Shown here one piece after another: positions 1 to 7,309 of a stretch of DNA of 12,018 nt; within the stretch, counting starts at the first letter, position 1, and the number at the start of each line of letters is the position of its first letter. Where the stretch lies: assembly GCA_023436945.1 (NCBI GenBank), contig JAEZHG010000013.1, forward strand, positions 1 to 12,018, given 5' to 3'. The stretch is from Pseudomonadota bacterium. GTDB taxonomy: Bacteria > Pseudomonadota > Alphaproteobacteria > Caulobacterales > Caulobacteraceae. The notes under the pieces were generated by a model. It saw only the letters and a list, made by a program, of their open reading frames with translations, was not told the origin of the DNA and did not search any database. Made by a program: the position numbers and the translations under genes.

Positions 1-6
1 AGCTAG

Positions 7-20
7 GCTTGCGGGGCTTT
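7..20 (+). repeat. short intergenic motif, copy 1 (one mismatch)
   Basis: The sequence gcttgcggggcttt differs by one base from the 14-base motif found before hslU (7342-7355) and before infC (11495-11508). It sits at the extreme left edge of the window, so its upstream partner sequence cannot be seen. Function unknown; chance is possible for a motif this short. Confidence 0.35.
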
Positions 21-70
21 TCTGTATTCAGGGTGTCGGCCCGCCAGAGGGTCTACGCGGTTGCGTCCCA

Positions 71-94
71 GGGGGCTGGGGGGGCTGTTCAGGG
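71..94 (+). other. putative G-quadruplex motif
   Basis: Four runs of at least three G are separated by loops of four, one and seven bases (runs at 71-75, within 78-84, and 92-94). This fits the common G3-N1-7 quadruplex pattern on the plus strand. It lies about 140 bases downstream of the fabB stop, on the strand opposite to fabB transcription. The pattern is seen directly; folding or function is inference. Confidence 0.4.
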
Positions 95-234
95 TCCGGA
101 ACCCAACTATGCCTCGACGAGCCGACAGTTGGACTATCGAAACGCTTCACGGTGAGTTCAGGACCGAACAACGACCTTTTGGTGTCATTTCGCATTATGG
201 CGATATGTCACGCGGTCGTGATTGAAAACCCCGA

Positions 235-1467
235 TTAGCCGACCTTCGACATGATCAGGGTGGCGTTGGTGCCACCGAAGCCGAAGCTGTTGGACATGAC
301 GTGCTTCAGTTCGCCCTCAAAGCGCTTCTGCAGGATCGGCATGCCCTCGAACTCGGGGTCGAGGTTCTCGATGTGGGCGCTCTCGGCGGCAAAGCCGTGC
401 TTCATCATCAGGAGGCAGTAAATGGCTTCCTGAACGCCAGCCGCGCCCAGCGAGTGGCCGGTCAGCGACTTGGTCGAGGAGATCATCGGCATGGCGTCGC
501 CAAAGACATTGCGGACCGCGCCCATTTCCTTGGCATCGCCGACCGGGGTCGAGGTGCCGTGCGGGTTCAGGTAGTCAATCTTCGGATTGCCCGCCATCTC
601 CAGCGCGATCTTCATGCAGCGCTCGGCACCTTCGCCCGACGGGGCGACCATGTCGTAACCGTCTGCATTGGCACCATAGCCGGTGATTTCGGCATAGATG
701 GTCGCGCCACGAGCCACTGCGCGCTCGTATTCTTCCAGAACCACGATGCCGGCACCGCCAGCGATGACGAAGCCGTCGCGGTCCTTGTCATAGGCGCGCG
801 AGGCCACCGACGGGGTTTCGTTGAAGTTGGACGACATGGCACCCATGGCGTCGAACATGTTCGACATGGACCAGTCGATGTCTTCGCAGCCACCGGCAAA
901 GACGACGTCCTGCTTGCCCCATGCGATCTGTTCGGCAGCGGCACCGATGCAGTGTGCCGAGGTCGCGCAAGCCGACGAGATCGAATAGTTGATGCCGCGG
1001 GTCTGGAACCAGGTCGACAGCACAGCCGACGGACCCGAAGCCATGGCTTTCGGCACGGCGAACGGACCGACGCGCTTGGGCGAGCCCTTTTCAACCGTGG
1101 TCTGGGCCGATTGCAGGATCACCTGGGTGGACGGGCCACCTTCACCGACGATAACGCCGGTACGGTCGTTCTTGATGTCTTCGGCGTCGATGCCGGAGTC
1201 TTTCAGAGCTTCCTCGAAGGCGATGTGTGCCCATGCGGTGCCGTTGGCGAGGAAACGCGCAGCGCGGCGGTCCACCAGCGGCGTCCAGTCTTCGGCGGTC
1301 GCGCCGAGGGCGGGCGGTGCCCAGACCTGGGAGCGGAAGCCGTATTTGGCGTGGTCAGGCGCAGCCTGAATGCCCGAACGGGCTTCCTTCAGGGAGGCAG
1401 CAACCTCGTCCTGACCCGTGCCGATGGACGAGACGATACCAATACCGGTGACGACAACGCGACGCAT
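235..1467 (-). CDS. fabB: beta-ketoacyl-ACP synthase I (FabB)
   Basis: Condensing enzyme of type II fatty acid synthesis. It elongates acyl-ACP with malonyl-ACP and, with FabA, is needed to extend the cis-unsaturated intermediate; cytosolic. The 410-residue length is typical. The thiolase-fold active site is complete: the nucleophile Cys167 in [10 protein letters not shown], His303 in [11 protein letters not shown], and His338 with Lys333 in [12 protein letters not shown]. The C-terminus [10 protein letters not shown] is the usual family ending. The ATG start at 1465-1467 is preceded by GAGG eight bases upstream. It lies 22 bases behind fabA on the same strand, so the two are almost certainly one operon. 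FabF is the main alternative, but the FabA partnership favours FabB. No fabI is visible in the 234 bases downstream, where it sits in some alphaproteobacteria. Confidence 0.96.
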   Translation of the reverse strand: MRRVVVTGIGIVSSIGTGQDEVAASLKEARSGIQAAPDHAKYGFRSQVWAPPALGATAEDWTPLVDRRAARFLANGTAWAHIAFEEALKDSGIDAEDIKNDRTGVIVGEGGPSTQVILQSAQTTVEKGSPKRVGPFAVPKAMASGPSAVLSTWFQTRGINYSISSACATSAHCIGAAAEQIAWGKQDVVFAGGCEDIDWSMSNMFDAMGAMSSNFNETPSVASRAYDKDRDGFVIAGGAGIVVLEEYERAVARGATIYAEITGYGANADGYDMVAPSGEGAERCMKIALEMAGNPKIDYLNPHGTSTPVGDAKEMGAVRNVFGDAMPMISSTKSLTGHSLGAAGVQEAIYCLLMMKHGFAAESAHIENLDPEFEGMPILQKRFEGELKHVMSNSFGFGGTNATLIMSKVG

Positions 1468-1489
1468 GGGCGTTTCCTCGTATTTCTAG

Positions 1490-2023
1490 TTACGCTTCGG
1501 TCTTTTCGGCGTTGGCGCCGAACAGGCCGACCCGCATGTCATTGCAGGTGTAGATGACTTCGCCGTCAGCCTCGAGCACGCCGTCGGCGATGCCCATGAC
1601 CAGCTTGCGGTTAATGACGCGCTTCAGGTGCACCTTATAGACCACCTTCTTGACGTCCGGCGTGACCTGGCCGGTGAACTTCACCTCGCCAACGCCCAGC
1701 GCACGACCCTTGCCCGGGCCGCCTTGCCAGCCGAGGTAGAAGCCGACCATCTGCCACATGGCGTCGAGGCCGAGGCAGCCCGGCATCACCGGATCGCCGA
1801 TGAAGTGGCATTTGAAGAACCAGAGGTCCGGATTGATGTCGAGTTCAGCCTCGACATAGCCCTTGCCGTAGTTGCCGCCGTCCGAGTTGATTTCGACGAT
1901 GCGGTCAAACATCAGCATGGGCGGTGCCGGCAGCTGGGCATTGCCCGGGCCAAACAGTTCACCACGGCCCGAGGCCAGCAGGCCTTCGAGATCGAACGAC
2001 GACGGATATTGGGACTGGCTCAA
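1490..2023 (-). CDS. fabA: 3-hydroxydecanoyl-ACP dehydratase/isomerase (FabA)
   Basis: Bifunctional hot-dog-fold enzyme. It dehydrates 3-hydroxydecanoyl-ACP and isomerises trans-2- to cis-3-decenoyl-ACP, the branch point of anaerobic unsaturated fatty acid synthesis. The 177-residue protein carries the FabA signature [14 protein letters not shown] and PPMLMFDRI near the N-terminus. Its catalytic His73 is in [13 protein letters not shown] and Asp87 in LGLDAMW. The chosen start is TTG at 2021-2023: no in-frame ATG precedes it, GGAG lies ten bases upstream, and the resulting N-terminus has the usual family length. First gene of the fabA-fabB operon. The isomerising FabA type, rather than FabZ, is supported by the length and the motif context. 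Confidence 0.96.
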   Translation of the reverse strand: MSQSQYPSSFDLEGLLASGRGELFGPGNAQLPAPPMLMFDRIVEINSDGGNYGKGYVEAELDINPDLWFFKCHFIGDPVMPGCLGLDAMWQMVGFYLGWQGGPGKGRALGVGEVKFTGQVTPDVKKVVYKVHLKRVINRKLVMGIADGVLEADGEVIYTCNDMRVGLFGANAEKTEA

Positions 2024-2033
2024 GTGGAAAAGG

Positions 2034-2037
2034 CTCC
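2034..2037 (-). promoter_or_regulatory. Shine-Dalgarno for the TTG start of fabA
   Basis: The minus strand reads GGAG here, ten bases before the TTG codon at 2021-2023. With no other usable start in frame, this site decides the fabA start. Confidence 0.6.
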
Positions 2038-2106
2038 GAAAGGCTATCAGGCGGGGTTACACGACGCAGGGCGCTGGCTCAACTAGCGTTGCAGCGCTTA
2101 ATCGCA

Positions 2107-2118
2107 GGGCTGTAGCCC
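2107..2118. repeat. short dyad upstream of fabA
   Basis: The arms gggct and agccc are separated by two bases, forming a compact symmetric site about 85-95 bases upstream of the fabA start. It could be an operator half of the fabAB control region or simply a small hairpin in the leader. No regulator is identified. Confidence 0.3.
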
Positions 2119-2143
2119 CGATAAGGTGGTTTTAACGTAGGTA

Positions 2144-2172
2144 TATCGGCACAGTATGACCATATGCCGATA
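2144..2172. promoter_or_regulatory. 29-bp inverted repeat in the fabA upstream region (candidate operator)
   Basis: Two perfect 8-base arms, tatcggca (2144-2151) and tgccgata (2165-2172), flank a 13-base spacer, so arm centres are about 21 bases apart, near two helical turns. That spacing suits a dimeric DNA-binding protein. The site lies between the 3' end of the SH3 gene and fabA, both on the minus strand. A terminator for the SH3 gene is the alternative, but neither strand has a T-tract after the repeat. Operator function is inference. Confidence 0.4.
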
Positions 2173-2183
2173 GAAAATGGCTT

Positions 2184-2762
2184 TTAGGGTTCGCTGATGC
2201 GGCCTGTGCCCGCGGGGCGGGCTGCATTGCAAAGCGCATGGCTCTGGGTGCCGAAAATGCCCCGCTCGGGTATCCAGCCACGGATCTTGCGTGCGCGGAC
2301 ACGGCACCAGCCCTCTTCGCATTCGTCCAGACTGACGATCGAGCGGGGCGAGATGGTTGCGCGTATCGACGCATTCTCCGACCTGCCCGAGCGGATGGCG
2401 ATCGGCTCGTCCGAACGGTTGAACACGCTGCGACGGCCAGAGGCGACAGTGCGGTGGATCCATGCCACCGAGCCATCGGGATCACAGATTTTGCGCCACT
2501 CGCGAGTTTCGGCAATCACCTGAACCGGCAGGTTGGCCGTGCGGTATTCCCACATGATGCGGTAATCGAGGCCCGGTCCCTGACGGGCGCGGACCTTGTT
2601 GGACTTCAGCGTGATCCAGCGCGGAACCTCAAGTCCGGTCGGGGTCGGACGGCCATCGGGCATGGTCTGTGCCGCCCCTGTCATAGTGCCGAGCGTAATT
2701 ACGCCCAGAACGATGCCAAGGCGACGTAAACTTTTGACCCTGAGCGCAGCTTTGGTAGACAC
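2184..2762 (-). CDS. secreted SH3-domain protein (SH3_4 type)
   Basis: The 192-residue product starts with a signal peptide: basic residues at 4-14 (K4, R8, K10, R13, R14), a hydrophobic stretch at about 15-30, and a likely signal peptidase I site near GAAQ (29-32). The mature part holds two bacterial SH3-like repeats, about 46-110 (VRARQGPGLDYRIMWEY, then DGSVAWIHRTVASGRRSV) and 112-172 (AIRSGR, then GWCRVRARKIRGWIPERGIFG). This matches the SH3_4 (PF06347) family of alphaproteobacterial periplasmic proteins of unknown role, possibly in cell-wall binding. The start is GTG at 2760-2762 with only a weak GAG upstream; it is needed to include the full signal peptide. It is divergent from the dehydrogenase gene across 55 bases, so the two probably share a promoter region. 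Confidence 0.82.
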   Translation of the reverse strand: MSTKAALRVKSLRRLGIVLGVITLGTMTGAAQTMPDGRPTPTGLEVPRWITLKSNKVRARQGPGLDYRIMWEYRTANLPVQVIAETREWRKICDPDGSVAWIHRTVASGRRSVFNRSDEPIAIRSGRSENASIRATISPRSIVSLDECEEGWCRVRARKIRGWIPERGIFGTQSHALCNAARPAGTGRISEP

Positions 2763-2780
2763 GTTCTGACTCTACAATCA

Positions 2781-2797
2781 GCGGGCAATAGACCCGC
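2781..2797. promoter_or_regulatory. small dyad in the divergent SH3/dehydrogenase promoter region
   Basis: The arms gcggg and cccgc are separated by seven bases, centred in the 55-base gap between two divergent genes. It could be a shared operator. The five-base arms are short and could be chance. Confidence 0.22.
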
Positions 2798-2817
2798 GGA
2801 GAAACCCCAGGTCCCTT

Positions 2818-3804
2818 ATGTCCGTCCGCAAGCTTAAGGTCGTGTTAACCAGACGGCTCCCCGATGCTGTCGAAACACGAATGCGCGAACTTTTCGACGC
2901 AGAGTTAAACCTCACCGACAAGCCGATGGACCGCGACGCCTTGGCCGCTGCCATGCAGCGGGCCGATGTACTGGTGCCGACCATTACCGACCGTATCGAC
3001 GCCGATCTGATCAATGGCGCAGGCGAACAGTTGAAACTGATCGCCAATTTCGGTGCCGGTATCGACCATATCGACATCGAGGCCGCCGTGGCCCGCAAGA
3101 TCATCGTCTCCAATACGCCGGGCGTTTTGACCGAGGATACGGCCGATATCGCCATGTCGCTGATCCTGTCTGTGAGCCGCCGCATCGTCGAAGGGGCCAA
3201 TGTGGTCACCAATGGCGAGTTCAAGGGCTGGACCCCGACGTGGATGTGCGGCCGCAAGCTGTATGGCAAGCGTCTGGGCATCGTCGGCATGGGCCGTATC
3301 GGTCAGGCGTTGGCCCGCCGCGCCAAGGCCTTCGGCATGCAGGTCCACTATCACAACCGCAAACCCGTTCCGGACATGGTGGCCGAGGAACTGGGCGCGA
3401 CGTGGTGGGATGACCTCGACCAGATGCTGTCGCGTATGGACGTGATCAGCCTGAACTGCCCCGCCTCCAAGGACACGCACCATCTGCTGTCGGCAGAGCG
3501 GCTGAAGCTGCTGCAACCGCATGCCATCCTGATCAATACCGCCCGTGGCGAACTGATTGACGAAGAGGCGCTAGCCGAGGCGCTGAAGTCCAAATCCATC
3601 TTTGGCGTTGGTCTGGATGTGTTCGAACAGGAGCCTGTCGTGCATCCGGGGCTGATCGGCTTGCCCAATGTAGTGCTGCTGCCCCACCTTGGTTCGGCAA
3701 CCATCGAGGCCCGTCAGGACATGGGCGACCGCGTGATCGCCAACATCATGACCTTCCAGAATGGTCACCGCCCACCGGACCGCGTAATACCTGCGATGCT
3801 GTAA
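2818..3804 (+). CDS. D-isomer-specific 2-hydroxyacid dehydrogenase (glyoxylate/hydroxypyruvate reductase-like)
   Basis: The 328-residue enzyme belongs to the D-2-hydroxyacid dehydrogenase family and probably interconverts glyoxylate/hydroxypyruvate with glycolate/D-glycerate using NAD(P)H in the cytosol. The Rossmann dinucleotide site is GMGRIG (G157, G159, G162). The catalytic triad is Arg243 (NTARGELID), Glu272 (DVFEQEP) and His290 (LPHLGSAT). The substrate-loop motif NFGAGIDHID is at about 77-86. Arg181-Lys182 after the second beta strand (HNRKP) suggests NADPH use, though sequence alone does not settle cofactor choice. The ATG start has AGG six bases upstream. Gene names gyaR or ghrB would be guesses. 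The S9 peptidase follows after 51 bases and may be cotranscribed, without an obvious functional link. Confidence 0.9.
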   Translation: MSVRKLKVVLTRRLPDAVETRMRELFDAELNLTDKPMDRDALAAAMQRADVLVPTITDRIDADLINGAGEQLKLIANFGAGIDHIDIEAAVARKIIVSNTPGVLTEDTADIAMSLILSVSRRIVEGANVVTNGEFKGWTPTWMCGRKLYGKRLGIVGMGRIGQALARRAKAFGMQVHYHNRKPVPDMVAEELGATWWDDLDQMLSRMDVISLNCPASKDTHHLLSAERLKLLQPHAILINTARGELIDEEALAEALKSKSIFGVGLDVFEQEPVVHPGLIGLPNVVLLPHLGSATIEARQDMGDRVIANIMTFQNGHRPPDRVIPAML

Positions 3805-3841
3805 GCTGGAGTTGTGTCACCCTTTGTGCATCTATGTATGC

Positions 3842-3849
3842 GGGAGGGG
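3842..3849 (+). promoter_or_regulatory. strong Shine-Dalgarno of the S9 peptidase gene
   Basis: The purine block gggagggg ends six bases before the ATG at 3856. It argues for this ATG and against an in-frame GTG 42 bases further upstream, which would place extra residues in front of the Tat signal. Confidence 0.75.
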
Positions 3850-3855
3850 TTTCAC

Positions 3856-5880
3856 ATGAACCAGCTTAATATGCCGAAGAACGGGCTGTCGCGCAGACAG
3901 GTCCTGATTATGGCTATGGCCAGCGGCATGGCTGCGCCAGCATTCAGCGCCATGGCGGCGCAAAGCGCGACCGGCCCCTATGGTCTGGAAGACTTCTTCC
4001 ATCAGAGCGGGACCAAGGGCGCGGCCCTGTCTCCTTCCGGCGACCGGTTGGCGGTGCTGGATCAGAGGGGCGAGGGCGATAATACACGCTCGGTTCTGAC
4101 CCTACGCGATGCGACGGCTCCCGATGTAATCAAGGCCCGCTTCGAGGTTGGCAATCTGGCTGTGCGGTGGGTGCAGTGGTCTGGTGATAACCGCCTTCTG
4201 GTCAGCGTTCGTCGCCCATCCCGTGAAATCAGGATCAATACGCCGGGCAGTATTCGAATAAAGCAAACAGTGGAGACCTATCCTACTGACCGCATCGTGT
4301 CGCTGGATGCGACGACGGGTGCCATGGTGGCCATGTTCCAGCATGAGACCAACAGGATGCGCGAGTCTCCGTATCTGGGGACGGTCGCCGATTTCCTACC
4401 CAATGATCCCGACCATATCCTTATGCCTGCGGTCGAGCGGGACATGACCCTGGCGCTTTACAAGATGAATGTGAGTACGGGCCGTGGGGAACGGATCGAG
4501 CGCGGGAATGGCCTGACGCTCGGCTGGCTGATCCACGATGGTGTTCCGGTTATGCGCCGTGACATCAACCGCCGTGGCAATGTCGAGACTTGGTATGCGC
4601 GTATGCCGGGCGAGGCCAATTGGCGCCAGATGCGCCGCAACCGCGTCCGCGATGCGCCGGAAATCGAATATGTCGGCAAGGGCCTGACCCCCGACAAGAT
4701 CCGCGTCATCGTGCGCTCGGGCAATGATGATCTAAAGACCCTGCGCGATATCAAACTGAGCGACTTCTCGGTTAGCGATCCCATTGCTCCAAAAGACGGT
4801 GTCGAACCCATCGGTGGTATCTATGACAGCAGTGGGCGCTGGCTGGGCGGTGCCTATTATGACGAGCGGCTGGAATATGTTTTCGATGACCCGACGCATA
4901 CGGCCCATTATCGCGCCCTGAACCAGTTCTTCGAAAACGACTGTGACGTCATGATCCGCGACGTCAGTCAGGACGGTAACCGACTGGTGGCCTATGTGGT
5001 CGGCCCGCGCGAGGCGGGGACGTGGATCTATTACGACCGGACCACGCGAAACATCCTGCCACTGGGTGGGCGCACGGACCTTGAATATAGCCGCCTTGGC
5101 GAGGGCCAAAGGGTCAAGGTCACCACCCGCGACAATGCCAATATCGAAGCCTATCTGACCAAGCCTTTGAGCGGTCAGGCGGGGCCGTTGATTGTGCTGC
5201 CCCATGGCGGTCCAGAGGTGCGCGACTACAGGCGTTATGACCGTCAGGTGCAGATACTGGCCTCGCGCGGCTGGTGGGTCCTGCAGCCGAACTTCCGTGG
5301 TTCAGGCGGGTATGGGCAGGCCTTTGCCCAGGCGGGCTGGAAGCGTTGGGGCACGCGCATGCAGGAGGATGTCGAGGACGCCATCGCACAGGTGATCCGT
5401 GACAATGGGCTGGATGCCAACCGCGTCGGCATTATGGGCACCAGCTACGGTGGCTATGCCGCCATGATGGGCGCGGTGCGCCGGCCCGAGCTTTACAAGG
5501 CGGCGATCTCGATCTGCGGCGTGACCGATCTGGTCGAGATGCTGCGTTGGGAGAGGGTGACCGACGACACGCCCGATAAGATCATCTTCGATTTCTGGAC
5601 CAAGCGGATCGGTGACATGGGCACCGACCGTGCGGACATAGAGGCCGCCTCGCCCCGTCTGCGTGCCGCCGAAATCCGCTGTCCGGTTCTGCTGGTGCAC
5701 GGCAAGAAGGACGAGGTCGTGCCCGTCGCCCAGAGCGAGATCATGCTCAGGGCGCTACGCGGGGCAGGCAAGTCGGTGGAATATATCGAGATCGACGGCG
5801 GTCACGGTGATTGGGAAGACGAGGACGAGCTGATGATGATGCAGTCCTGTATTGCCCTGTTCGAAAGGGCTTTCGCCTAG
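3856..5880 (+). CDS. exported S9 family (prolyl oligopeptidase-type) serine peptidase
   Basis: The 674-residue protein has a twin-arginine signal (LSRRQVLIM, Arg13-Arg14) followed by a hydrophobic segment and Ala-rich cleavage region near 35, so export by the Tat system is likely. Residues about 45-400 look like the irregular beta-propeller of S9 peptidases (for example LSPSGDRLAVLD). The C-terminal alpha/beta-hydrolase domain from about 440 has LPHGGPEVRDY and NFRGSGGYG, then the triad Ser530 (GTSYGGYAA), Asp619 (HGKKDEVVP) and His650 (GGHGDW). These are typical of S9C-type aminopeptidases acting on short peptides; the substrate is unknown. Its stop codon overlaps that of the convergent adenylyltransferase gene in a shared CTAG. 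Confidence 0.9.
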   Translation: MNQLNMPKNGLSRRQVLIMAMASGMAAPAFSAMAAQSATGPYGLEDFFHQSGTKGAALSPSGDRLAVLDQRGEGDNTRSVLTLRDATAPDVIKARFEVGNLAVRWVQWSGDNRLLVSVRRPSREIRINTPGSIRIKQTVETYPTDRIVSLDATTGAMVAMFQHETNRMRESPYLGTVADFLPNDPDHILMPAVERDMTLALYKMNVSTGRGERIERGNGLTLGWLIHDGVPVMRRDINRRGNVETWYARMPGEANWRQMRRNRVRDAPEIEYVGKGLTPDKIRVIVRSGNDDLKTLRDIKLSDFSVSDPIAPKDGVEPIGGIYDSSGRWLGGAYYDERLEYVFDDPTHTAHYRALNQFFENDCDVMIRDVSQDGNRLVAYVVGPREAGTWIYYDRTTRNILPLGGRTDLEYSRLGEGQRVKVTTRDNANIEAYLTKPLSGQAGPLIVLPHGGPEVRDYRRYDRQVQILASRGWWVLQPNFRGSGGYGQAFAQAGWKRWGTRMQEDVEDAIAQVIRDNGLDANRVGIMGTSYGGYAAMMGAVRRPELYKAAISICGVTDLVEMLRWERVTDDTPDKIIFDFWTKRIGDMGTDRADIEAASPRLRAAEIRCPVLLVHGKKDEVVPVAQSEIMLRALRGAGKSVEYIEIDGGHGDWEDEDELMMMQSCIALFERAFA

Positions 5881-6653
5881 GCCGAGCAGACCGGACATTC
5901 AGGATCGGCAATCACATTTGTTACGCGCGTCCTTGGACCTGTTTCATTCCCTAGGGTCGCGAGCAATCCTTCAAATTGAAGAAGCTTGCCTTCCAGCGGC
6001 TGGCCCGCGCCTGTGATGACCTTTAGGGTTTCCAGTGCCGCCATGGTGCCGATCACACCGGCCAGCGCGCCGATCACACCCACACGGGCGCAGGTCTCGG
6101 CTTCTGGTGGAACTTCCGGCACGAGGCACTGATAGCAGGGCTTTCCGGTAAAGACCCCGACCTGTCCCGACCAGCTGCCAAGAGCTCCCGAAACCAGTGG
6201 CTTGCCCTCTGCGACGCAGGCGGCATTGACGGCAAAGCGGGTCTCAAAATCATCGGTGCCATCCAGAACCACATCGAACTGGCCGACCAGATCGCGGGCA
6301 TTGTCAGCCGTAATCCGGTGGTTGAAGGTCTCAACCGCAGTGTGGGGATTGAGGGCATTGAGCCGCGCCTTGGCGACCGCGATCTTGGGCATGCCGATGT
6401 CGTCGGTGCCGAAGATCACCTGTCGTTGCAGGTTCGACAGCGACACCACATCGTCGTCGATCAGCCCCAGAGTGCCGACACCCGCAGCCGCCAGATAAAG
6501 CGCTGCCGGATTGCCGATGCCGCCCATGCCGACCACCAGAACCCGCGCGCGTTTCAGTGCCTGCTGCCCCGGTCCGCCCACTTCGGACAGGATCAGATGG
6601 CGGGCATAGCGTTCGACTTCGTCGTCGGAAAAGCGGACTGGGGTCTGGTTCAT
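5877..6653 (-). CDS. moeB: HesA/MoeB/ThiF family adenylyltransferase (MoeB-like)
   Basis: E1-like enzyme that adenylates the C-terminal Gly-Gly of a small sulphur-carrier protein: MoaD in molybdopterin synthesis or ThiS in thiamine synthesis. The 258 residues include [16 protein letters not shown], the nucleotide-binding VGMGGIG (41-47), [14 protein letters not shown], the Mg/ATP-site Asp130 ([10 protein letters not shown]), and Cys188 (ETCARVG) at the E1-cysteine position. Four zinc-binding cysteines are present: C173 and C176 (CYQC), C253 and C256 (CPVC). There is no rhodanese domain. The ATG at 6651-6653 is preferred because the family N-terminus begins here; a 28-residue upstream extension is basic, unlike the family, and overlaps hslV. 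No moa or thi partner is nearby, so MoeB versus ThiF cannot be settled from context. Confidence 0.87.
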   Translation of the reverse strand: MNQTPVRFSDDEVERYARHLILSEVGGPGQQALKRARVLVVGMGGIGNPAALYLAAAGVGTLGLIDDDVVSLSNLQRQVIFGTDDIGMPKIAVAKARLNALNPHTAVETFNHRITADNARDLVGQFDVVLDGTDDFETRFAVNAACVAEGKPLVSGALGSWSGQVGVFTGKPCYQCLVPEVPPEAETCARVGVIGALAGVIGTMAALETLKVITGAGQPLEGKLLQFEGLLATLGNETGPRTRVTNVIADPECPVCSA

Positions 6654-6688
6654 CTTGTCGCTCTTAGCACTTTCAGAGGCGGTTGGCG

Positions 6689-6717
6689 CTTGCAGTCGGG
6701 CGCGACGCTCGCCACAT
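6689..6717 (+). promoter_or_regulatory. candidate sigma-32-like heat-shock promoter of hslVU
   Basis: CTTGCA at 6689-6694 and cgccacat at 6710-6717 loosely resemble the CTTGAA and CCCCATNT elements of heat-shock promoters, about 15 bases apart. hslVU is a classical heat-shock operon, which makes such a promoter plausible. A start point about six bases on would leave hslV almost without a leader, matching the absence of a Shine-Dalgarno sequence. The match is imperfect. Confidence 0.3.
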
Positions 6718-6725
6718 CGAAAATT

Positions 6726-7283
6726 ATGACGCAGCACGCTTCCTCATTCCCCGACTGGCACGGCACCACCATTCTGGCCGTGCGCAAGAATGGCCAGACG
6801 ATCATCGCCGGTGACGGTCAGGTCTCCATGGGCAACACCATCGTCAAAGGCTCGGCGCGCAAGGTGCGCAAGCTGGCGGGCGGCAAGGTGATTGCCGGAT
6901 TTGCCGGTGCCACCGCCGACGCCCTGACCCTGATCGAGCGTCTGGAAGCCAAGCTGGAACAGTATCCGGACCAACTGGCCCGTGCCTGTGTGGACCTCGC
7001 CAAGGACTGGCGCACGGACCGCTATCTGCGCAAGCTTGAAGCCATGCTGCTGGTGGCCGACAAGAACACCATCCTGACCGTGACCGGCGTGGGGGATGTG
7101 CTGGAGCCAGAACAGGGCTGCGCCGCTGTCGGTTCGGGCGGCAACTATGCCCTGTCGGCGGCGCTGGCCCTCATCGACGAGGACATTCCGCTGGATGCCG
7201 AGGCCATCGCCCGCAAGGCCATGAAGATCGCCGCCAGCATTGATGTGTTTACCAACGGCAACCTCACGATTGAGAGTCTTTAG
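6726..7283 (+). CDS. hslV: ATP-dependent protease proteolytic subunit HslV (ClpQ)
   Basis: N-terminal-nucleophile threonine protease. It forms the double-hexamer chamber of HslUV, which degrades misfolded and regulatory proteins after heat stress; cytosolic. The 185 residues include [54 protein letters not shown] and [13 protein letters not shown], all hallmark HslV segments. The catalytic Thr is expected at residue 14, after Gly13, so 13 residues ([13 protein letters not shown]) form a short propeptide to be removed. Other HslV proteins expose Thr1 simply by Met removal; extended forms are known in alphaproteobacteria. No Shine-Dalgarno is visible before the ATG. The gene is divergent from the MoeB-like gene (72 bases) and forms an operon with hslU. 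Confidence 0.96.
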   Translation: MTQHASSFPDWHGTTILAVRKNGQTIIAGDGQVSMGNTIVKGSARKVRKLAGGKVIAGFAGATADALTLIERLEAKLEQYPDQLARACVDLAKDWRTDRYLRKLEAMLLVADKNTILTVTGVGDVLEPEQGCAAVGSGGNYALSAALALIDEDIPLDAEAIARKAMKIAASIDVFTNGNLTIESL

Positions 7284-7285
7284 CG

Positions 7286-7301
7286 CGCTCGCAAGCGAGC
7301 G
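7286..7301 (+). repeat. hairpin directly after the hslV stop
   Basis: The perfect 7-base arms cgctcgc and gcgagcg are separated by two bases (effectively a six-pair stem with a four-base loop), two bases after the hslV stop codon. There is no T-tract, so it may stabilise the hslV mRNA end or pause polymerase rather than terminate. Confidence 0.5.
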
Positions 7302-7309
7302 GACGCTGC

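Larger units (their letters stand above)
1..234. other. left-edge non-coding region downstream of fabB
   Basis: No open reading frame with coding character was seen on either strand between the window edge and the fabB stop codon. The stretch holds a G-rich block (71-94), two related dyads beginning GTTCAGG (87-102 and 156-169), a copy of a short intergenic motif (7-20) and a small hairpin with arms TCACG/CGTGA close to the fabB end. None has a clear T-tract, so no intrinsic terminator for fabB can be called. I compared it by eye with tmRNA, SRP RNA and RNase P signature sequences and found no match. It could hold the 3' untranslated region of fabAB or an unrecognised RNA. Confidence 0.5.

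Noticed and set aside
1..234. Structured RNA gene (tmRNA, SRP RNA, RNase P RNA)
   Set aside because: The region lacks the tmRNA tag frame and CCA end, the SRP GGAAGG-type loop context and the RNase P GAGGAAAGTCC signature; only generic GC-rich dyads are present.
301..1557. Long plus-strand open frame of about 418 codons opposite fabB
   Set aside because: It is the antisense shadow of fabB. fabB has complete catalytic motifs and a well-placed ribosome site, while the opposite frame shows no recognisable domain.
2098..2515. Two other minus-strand open frames overlapping the SH3 gene
   Set aside because: They are alternative frames inside the SH3 gene, which has a signal peptide and two SH3 repeats; the others are Arg/Ser/Pro-rich shadow sequence.
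3814..3855. GTG start 14 codons upstream of the S9 peptidase ATG
   Set aside because: A strong Shine-Dalgarno sits right before the ATG at 3856, and the extra residues would precede the Tat signal.
6318..6725. Long in-frame N-terminal extension of hslV
   Set aside because: It runs through the antisense of the MoeB-like gene and has no family similarity; the HslV family starts at about 6726.
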